NCBI GenBank assembly: GCA_943787725.1
Contig: CALSNM010000006.1
Span: forward strand, 54,300 to 118,299
Direction of reading: 5' to 3'
From: an uncultured Flavobacteriales bacterium
GTDB taxonomy: Bacteria > Bacteroidota > Bacteroidia > Flavobacteriales_D > Parvicellaceae
Length of the DNA stretch: 64,000 nucleotides
Shown here: positions 59,010-64,000 of the stretch, in pieces
Position numbering within the stretch: the stretch's first letter is position 1
How the letters are laid out: every line of letters begins with the position of its first letter
Program-made: the position numbers and the translations under genes
The notes under the pieces: generated by a model
What the model was told of the DNA's origin: nothing
What the model saw: the letters and a program-made list of their open reading frames with translations, nothing else
Databases searched by the model: none

Positions 59010-60700
59010 ATGAAAACAAAAAACTTCAAAATAAAACTTCAAGAAACAATAAAACAAAAAGGAATAACAAACGTAAAATCAATGCAATTGGAAGTTCCGG
59101 AAGAGCGATTTTTAATTTCTTTACATCCGATACTGGCAACAGTTAACTCAAGAAAAATAGATTCATTTTTAAAAGAATATGAAAAGTTAATATTTAGAAA
59201 AAACATTCCACTATTTTCTTTCGACACTATTACCTTACTATATCTGAGATGGTTGAAATGTGCAGATGTATGTGATCTGCTAATTTATTTTTCAAAGAAA
59301 ATTGGTGCAATTAACCTGAGCGAAGAGGTTTGGGAAGCGATTATATACAAATCCTATTATGGTAGAGGAGATAGAGAGTTGTTACTAAACAGATACTTTC
59401 TTTTAATTCAACTGTTTAAACAAAGAATTTTCACAAAACAGCTTTCTCAAGAGTTGATTCCTTCCGTCAAAAATGTACTATCATTAAAAACTTCCTAAAA
59501 AGGAATTAGAGAGCAGAAGAAAAAACTGAGCAAATCCTATTAGCTAATTATAAAGTATTCTTTATTTGGTCGGAACTAATAGTTAAACTATTTGTATCAG
59601 ATTCAAAGAAAATTAAATGAGGTGTTTGGAAGAATGTTGATTGGTCATTTCGCACTTCCAGTTGAGAATGATGTTACACAGGATAAAGTTTATAGAATTT
59701 ATAATGAAAGTTAATCAGTTTGTTAATTATAAGTACATTCCTGACTCACTCTTTTAAGGACTTACTCAAGGTATATGAAATATACAAAGTGAATCCTCAG
59801 ATTTTTGAAGAGGAATGGATAGCTCTTGAGAAGTTCAGTACCAATAGTATTTTTAAAATGATCTTTAGTCGATTTAAGGTTTCAAGTTTATTTATCCGAA
59901 ACTATTACAACTTAACATTAAAAGAGAAAGGTTGGTTGGATCACATATTAAAACGAAACAGTTTAAAATCTGCAAAAGAATTACCGCTGCCATTAACTAA
60001 AAAAGCAGCTCATGTTTTCCTTAATATAGAAGGAGATATAGGATTGTCTGTAAAGGAAGGATTAGTGTACTCAAGTCTTTTGTCCTTAGGAACCAGCAAA
60101 GGGTTTGCAATGGGGGTGTTAAGGAATATTCGAAATTTTGCGCAATCAGAGTTTTGGGTAAAAACTATGAGTCAGTTTTATCATAAAGGATTAGCAATTG
60201 AGAACATAGGAGATACAATGGATTATATTAATCAGTGTCATTATCTAGATAATAGAAAGATTAATTGGAAGCAAAAATCAGTAAATAACCTTATAACGGA
60301 CACTGAAGAATGGCATGTACAAATAATTAGACAACAAGAAATAAAAAGGCAAAAAATATAATCGGTTTAAAAATTCCGAGATATCAGGGTTCTCTCAAGA
60401 AGTGAATGAAAAAGAACTATATCATAAAGCAGATAAAAACAAGTATTGAGTTAAAGCACTGAGGGACATAAGTTAAATCATTGTGTTTATTCTTATCGAA
60501 GCTCTTGCAGGAAAGGGCATTGTGAAATCTTTTCTTTAAGAAGGGTAGATGATTTATTGGAGCTCCCTTTAATAACTATTGAAATTCGGAATAATAAGAT
60601 TTTTCAAGCAAAAGGAAAATTTAACAGAAAGCCTATTGATGTTGAGTGGGATATCATTCGAGAATGGGCAAATTTTGAGGACCTGAGAATAGCTTGCTAA
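59010..60700 (+). pseudogene. PcfJ-like protein, broken by many frame changes
   Basis: One gene of about 560 codons is readable in pieces. The N-terminal piece (59010-59498) opens MKTKNFKIKLQETIKQKG and includes FDTITLLYLRWLKCADVCDL. After several frame changes (59490-59720) the piece from 59720 to 60361 continues with FLTHSFKDLLKVYEIYK, KKAAHVFLNIEGDIGLSVKE and TEEWHVQIIRQQ. Then ISGFSQEVNEK, NYIIKQIKTSIEL and finally STEGHKLNHCVYSYRSSC, CEIFSLRR, TIEIRNNKIFQAKGKFNRK complete it, ending at TAA 60698-60700. The LxxEGxxxxHCV, IFSLR and QAKGxxNR blocks are the PcfJ-like domain. PcfJ is named from an enterococcal conjugative plasmid; its function is unknown. Most frame changes are +1, for example an extra A at TTAAAG near 60451. 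Genuine decay or sequence error cannot be told apart here. Confidence 0.75.
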
Positions 60701-60719
60701 TGGAAGTATAATGACTATT

Positions 60720-60754
60720 ACACCCTACTTGTATATTCTGTACAAGTAAGGTGT
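60720..60754. promoter_or_regulatory. long inverted repeat containing TTGTA-N7-TACAAG (copy 3)
   Basis: ACACCCTACTTGTA (60720-60733) and TACAAGTAAGGTGT (60741-60754) are complementary at 13 of 14 positions around a 7-base loop. The core at 60729-60746 is the same motif as at 57301 and 58792. There is no T-run, so an operator ahead of the NADAR gene is more likely than a terminator. Confidence 0.6.
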
Positions 60755-60780
60755 GTTATATAGCTGTAATCAAAAAAAAC

Positions 60781-61247
60781 AGTTATATGGAAAAAGGTAA
60801 TTAGTATTGGAAAAGTAAAAGAAGAATGGGGTTGGATGGGTAATATGGGTAAATGTAAATTGGAATATGAAGGGAAGGAGTATGTAAGTTGTGAGAGGGT
60901 TATTTATTTGTATGAGATTTGAAGATGAAGAAATAAAAGAAAAATTGAGATTGGTGGATAATGGAGGTATGATGGTAAAAGTGTGTGAGTAAGAGGTATT
61001 ATGATAAAATGTTTATAAAAAGAGGAAGTAAGGAGGATGTGGAGAATATGAGAAAAGTGATTAGATTAAAAGTGGATAATTATAGTTGGATGAGGAAATT
61101 GTTGATAGAAAGTGGAGATAGGTTTATTTATGAGAATGTTGGTAGGAGGAGGAATAGAGGGAATAATATGTTTTGGGGAGGGTATTTTTGAAGAGGGTAA
61201 GTTTTATGGAAATAATATGTTAGGTAAAGTATGGATGGAATTAAGAA
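60781..61247 (+). other. 467-bp tract with no cytosine on the + strand
   Basis: Reading base by base, the last C before the tract is at 60780 and the next is at 61248. By hand count the first 420 bases hold about 135 G (32%) and 0 C, so G+C is ordinary but wholly on one strand. The flanking bases have normal C content. The tract covers the NADAR gene almost exactly. Confidence 0.98.
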
Positions 61248-61261
61248 CGGAGTTGAGATAA
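60787..61261 (+). pseudogene. NADAR-domain protein with a C-free coding strand and four +1 frame changes
   Basis: Read across four +1 steps, the segment encodes one complete NADAR protein of about 157 residues: MEK, then VISIGKVKEEWGWMGNMGK ... CE (60797-60895), LFICMRFEDEEIKEKLR (from 60900), SKRYYDKMFIKRGSKEDVEN ... ESGDRFIYENVGRRRN and GNNMFWGGYF (from 60985), and EEGKFYGNNMLGKVWMELRT to the TAA at 61259-61261. WGWxGNM, the FxxxxRFxD block, GDRxIxEN, NNMFWG and GNNMLGKxWMELR are family marks. NADAR enzymes hydrolyse N-glycosidic ADP-ribose links, including ADP-ribosylated guanine in DNA. Only one codon of the gene has a C (ACG, 61247-61249). Ala, Pro, His and Gln are absent. The breaks may be errors or decay, so an intact gene is possible. 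Confidence 0.8.
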
Positions 61262-61299
61262 AAAAATTGTACTTTTAAATCTTTTAAATTTAAGAAATT

Positions 61300-62099
61300 A
61301 TGAATAAAATAACGAATCTCCTAAAAGGAAATACAAGGGAATCTAAAATTGCTTTTGATAATTTAAAAACTAAGCTGGGTAAAGAATATAGTTCTTGCTG
61401 GTATCCTAGTTCAGCTTCAGACTTTGGGTTAATTAATGAAATAGAACGGTCAGGCTGGAAAACCAGACTTGTTTTATTTTTACAGATTATGCATTAGATG
61501 CACATCATTTCGATTTTGACCTAGGCGAAAACTCAACATTAAATTGGGAATATACCTACGGTAAAATAATTGAAAGCAATCCGATTGATTTCAAAACAGC
61601 TATAAACTATGATGTAAATCCGGATTATGTTGGACTACCGGAGTTTGCTAGAGATGAACCTTTAATTTTATTATTAAAAATAGAATTATGGCATAAGGAT
61701 ACTGAGCAACTTCTGAGTACGAATGATGTGCTCTATTTTAATTTCGAAAATATCAACTTCTTAGATGAAGTGTTGCTAAAAAATAAAGTGCAAATGGAAT
61801 ACTTTCTAAAGACTAACGAAGGCATGGGGTATGGGGGAGGTAAAAGAAGTGTAAAGGGAGTTTACGGCTTGTTTAGTGAATTAGGTGTAAAACATTTGTT
61901 AACGGATAGATACGAGAATCATGGAGATGTAAAAATTTTCAAAGAAATGAAGACTAAGCACAATTTAATTCCAAAATGTTACACACTTAACGGATTGGAA
62001 AGCCGAGCTAGAAACGATAGAGGGACTTGTTATGATGTTGAGTATAATGAAGCTCCTTTTGAGGTAGAGTATTTAGAAAAATTAATTACTAAATATTAA
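61300..62099 (+). pseudogene. unrecognised accessory protein, one frame change
   Basis: The first frame from ATG 61300 reads MNKITNLLKGNTRESKIAFD ... SSCWYPSSASDFGLINEIER and stops at 61497. The second frame picks up as TDYALDAHHFDFDLGENSTL at 61482 and continues to TAA 62097-62099. A missing base (or two extra) in the T-rich run at about 61472-61481 joins them into a protein of about 265 residues. WYPSSxxDF near the start and GTCYDVEYNEAPFEVEYLEK at the end are its most distinctive parts. I do not recognise a characterised family. It starts 38 bp after the NADAR gene. Confidence 0.6.
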
Positions 62100-62122
62100 T
62101 TAATTCTAATAGAAAGTAAGTT

Positions 62123-62966
62123 ATGAATGAAGAACAATTTAATCTACTAGACAATCATATTGGATATGGATCTTCCAAACCTAAGTTCATAATTATGGGC
62201 CTGGAAGAGAGGGGTGGCGGGGATAGTTTCCGATAAAAAAGGAGATAGCCATGACCAGAAGCAATCAAATAGAATTCAGAACGAATCGACAATTTTAGCA
62301 AATTATAACCAACGAACAGACATTTTAAACCAAATCACCGAGCAATCTTTTGGACCTTAGGGAATATCATGTCAATCATCCCTCTCATGAGGAGCGTTCT
62401 TGGTTTCAAGGAGATGGAAAGCCGCAAAAAACTTGGCAATGGTATTGTAAGCTGCTGGTTGGGTTAAATAATAACGGAGTTTGGGAAAATGAGAATCTGC
62501 TTAAGTACCAAGTTGAAAAACTAGGCAGAAGAAGCAGTGACCATAGCTTATTGGAGTTTTTTCCTTTGCCAAGACCTAAGAATGGAGATTGGTATGATTG
62601 CATGAGAATACAATCAATGGGGAATTACCGATAAAAAGGCATATTTAAAAAGCATGGTTACTGACAAAAGGAGTAGTCTGTTAAATAACATTATTAAAAA
62701 AGGGCAAGTTAAAATAATGGTAATACACGGTAGCTTGTCGAAGAACCACTTAAAGACTAGTCACAATAAAAATAGCTGTTCATTTAAAATTAGAAAAGTT
62801 AGAAGAACATCTTCTTGGTAAAAAAAGTAATGGAAATATTTATGCACTTGAATATGGTTTTAAGGATAACAATAAAAAAATAAAAATATTTTTCATTCCT
62901 TTCCTTGGAAATGGGGCAATTACAAATGAATCTCTTAAAGAACTTATAGGAATAATGAATCTATAA
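62123..62966 (+). pseudogene. possible uracil-DNA-glycosylase-like protein, broken by four +1 frame changes
   Basis: Five consecutive pieces, each one frame on from the last, read as one protein of about 275 residues: PKFIIMGLEERGGGDSF (from 62123), DKKGDSHDQKQSNRIQNE (62232), DLREYHVNHPSHEERSWF and EFFPLPRPKNGDWY (62350), WGITDKKAYLKSMVTDKR and KIMVIHGSLSKNHLKTS (62618), then KIAVHLKLEKLEEHLLGKK and FFIPFLGNGAITNESLKEL to TAA 62964-62966. The early IxGLEExGGG and late VIxHGS blocks recall the two active-site motifs of the uracil-DNA glycosylase superfamily, but I assign this only weakly. The preserved sense between breaks shows it is a real gene. Confidence 0.45.
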
Positions 62967-63068
62967 TTATTTGAAATAAATCCAATTACTTGTTTTTAAT
63001 TCTGATGTTTTTTTAATGATTAATTTTAGCGCCTAAATCGTCAATGTAATATACTTCTCGAAAAATTA

Positions 63069-64000
63069 TTAAAAAAAGAAATTAGAATAATAGGATCTAC
63101 AATTCACTAACCCATTCACCCCAATATATCTGAGTTTTATGTCTTTTAAATTATGATTCCCAATGCTCCTTAGCTTTCTTACTAGGTCACTATCCAAAAA
63201 CACCTCTAATTCAAATTCAACATAACCATCCTTGTCGAACATTTCTGGAGTTAAATCTTTTGGCGTTTGCGAGGCATGTATTGGGTCACTAACTAAATAG
63301 TCAATGTTATTGTATCGCTTTCCATTTTTCACCTTAAAACTAACCTTTTCTGGGTCAGAAGACCATTTTCCGTTTTCATCTTCCCAAGAAGTATAAATAC
63401 CACCAATGAGTGTTTCCATAGTTCATTTGGGTTTATTGTGTCTCTTTCAAATTTGGGCTCCTCCCCTGGAATCCAATCTTTAATTCTGTCAACTCCAAAT
63501 GTGAAAAAATTTACCGTTTGAAGTGAAGTTTCCAACAACATACCAGCGGTTACCATGTTCTTTTAATAGGTGTGGTCTAAAGTTAGTATAAGCTTTATTT
63601 GCACTTTGATTTTTATCGCCTAAAGAAAAAGATTCATATTCAAAATTGATTTCAGTTTGATCCTCGATAGAATCGTATAATGTAGCAATGTGTTCCTGGC
63701 CCGTGAAATTTTGAGCAGCATCAAACCCAACAATAACTTTGCCTGTGTCGTGCCGGTCTGAAAGGACGTTGATGTGGCTTTGATTAGCACTAATCCAATC
63801 GTTTAAATCAAAAATAAAAGGAAAATAATTATAACGCTCAAGCATTGTTTTCAAACTTTTTAATTTAGCGATTGATTCTTCTTTTACTTCAATTGCTTCT
63901 TGGTTTCTAATACTTTCATCAAGTACCCATCTATCCGGTTTACCATTTTCTTGAAAACAAGCCAAGAAATCGGTTTTCTCCATTTGCTCCAAATAATTTC
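63069..64000 (-). pseudogene. WYL-domain regulator, N-terminus outside the window, two frame changes
   Basis: The frame is open at the right edge. The first piece (64000 to about 63510) reads ENGKPDRWVLDESIRNQEAI, LKTMLERYNYFPFIFDL, then the WYL domain: YDSIEDQTEINFEYES, RPHLLKEHGNRWYVVGNF. An extra A/T at the run 63504-63509 moves the frame to TFGVDRIKDWIPGEEPKFER and INPNELWK. A missing base at 63413-63415 moves it again to TLIGGIYTSWEDENGKWSSD, DPIHASQTPKDLTPEMFD and the TAG-type end near 63069. WYL proteins are ligand-sensing transcription factors, several of which repress phage-defence genes. It faces the other accessory genes. Repairing one +1 and one -1 base would make it intact. Confidence 0.72.

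Noticed and set aside
58812..59057. 81-codon minus-strand frame before the PcfJ-like gene
   Set aside because: It has no family resemblance and runs into the PcfJ-like start; its Phe/Leu/Lys-rich sequence is expected in AT-rich DNA.
60781..61247. C-to-T hypermutation (deaminase damage) as the cause of the C-free tract
   Set aside because: T is not in excess and G is raised to about a third, so C appears exchanged for G or avoided, not converted to T. Gln codons would also have become stops, and none are seen.
60787..61261. Diversity-generating retroelement target
   Set aside because: Such elements change A in the template repeat and need a reverse transcriptase and a second copy. Neither is present.

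Overview
The window is AT-rich chromosome from a Bacteroidota, most likely a Flavobacteriales (Crocinitomicaceae-like) bacterium. The evidence is three giant secreted proteins with C-terminal type IX secretion signals (two of gliding-motility/type B kind, one type A), FadL-like and DUF6089-like outer-membrane barrels, Bacteroidota-type promoters (TTG ... TAnnTTTG), a mitochondrial-type aconitase, a type 3 prolyl-tRNA synthetase and the short Bacteroidota SiaB/SiaC pair. No rRNA, CRISPR array, transposase or prophage structural gene was seen; there is one tRNA (Glu).

Layout. 1-4.5 kb: gatB (cut by the window edge), purine nucleoside phosphorylase, lpxK (frame interrupted), a NIF3-like protein and a coiled-coil protein whose C-terminal zinc ribbon has lost all four cysteines. 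4.5-18 kb: outer-membrane and lipoprotein genes, proS (frame interrupted), tRNA-Glu, rpsT, radC, a UDP-GlcNAc epimerase/deacetylase pair, a secreted thioredoxin, upp and a pyrimidine 5'-nucleotidase. 18-30 kb: aconitase, siaB-siaC, a SirB1-like protein, a nucleoside phosphorylase, cinA, nitronate monooxygenase and an M16 protease pair. 30-49 kb: the surface-protein region with four secreted mosaic proteins, and inside it an esterase/glpD/glpK operon whose genes overlap by 4 bp. 49-58 kb: hemE, an OmpA-domain protein, a UMF1 transporter, L-2-hydroxyglutarate oxidase, yidC and two CAP-domain paralogues.

59-64 kb is an accessory zone unlike the rest. Five consecutive genes are all interrupted by frame changes: a PcfJ-like protein, a NADAR-domain protein, an unrecognised protein, a possible uracil-DNA-glycosylase-like protein and a WYL-domain regulator. 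The lesions are almost all single-base frame changes, mostly +1, and the coding sense is preserved between them. Because the essential genes proS and lpxK carry the same kind of lesion, consensus errors are a serious alternative to real decay.

The most striking signal lies in this zone. The NADAR gene contains no cytosine on its coding strand for 467 consecutive bases (60781-61247), while G rises to about a third of bases, so total G+C stays ordinary. The C-free tract coincides with the gene almost to the base. The encoded protein therefore has no Ala, Pro, His or Gln and a single Thr, yet keeps the NADAR family motifs. NADAR enzymes are known to remove ADP-ribose from guanine; a template strand with no guanine would be immune to that lesion. 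A further local signal is an operator-like inverted repeat, TTGTA-N7-TACAAG, found three times between 57.3 and 60.75 kb.
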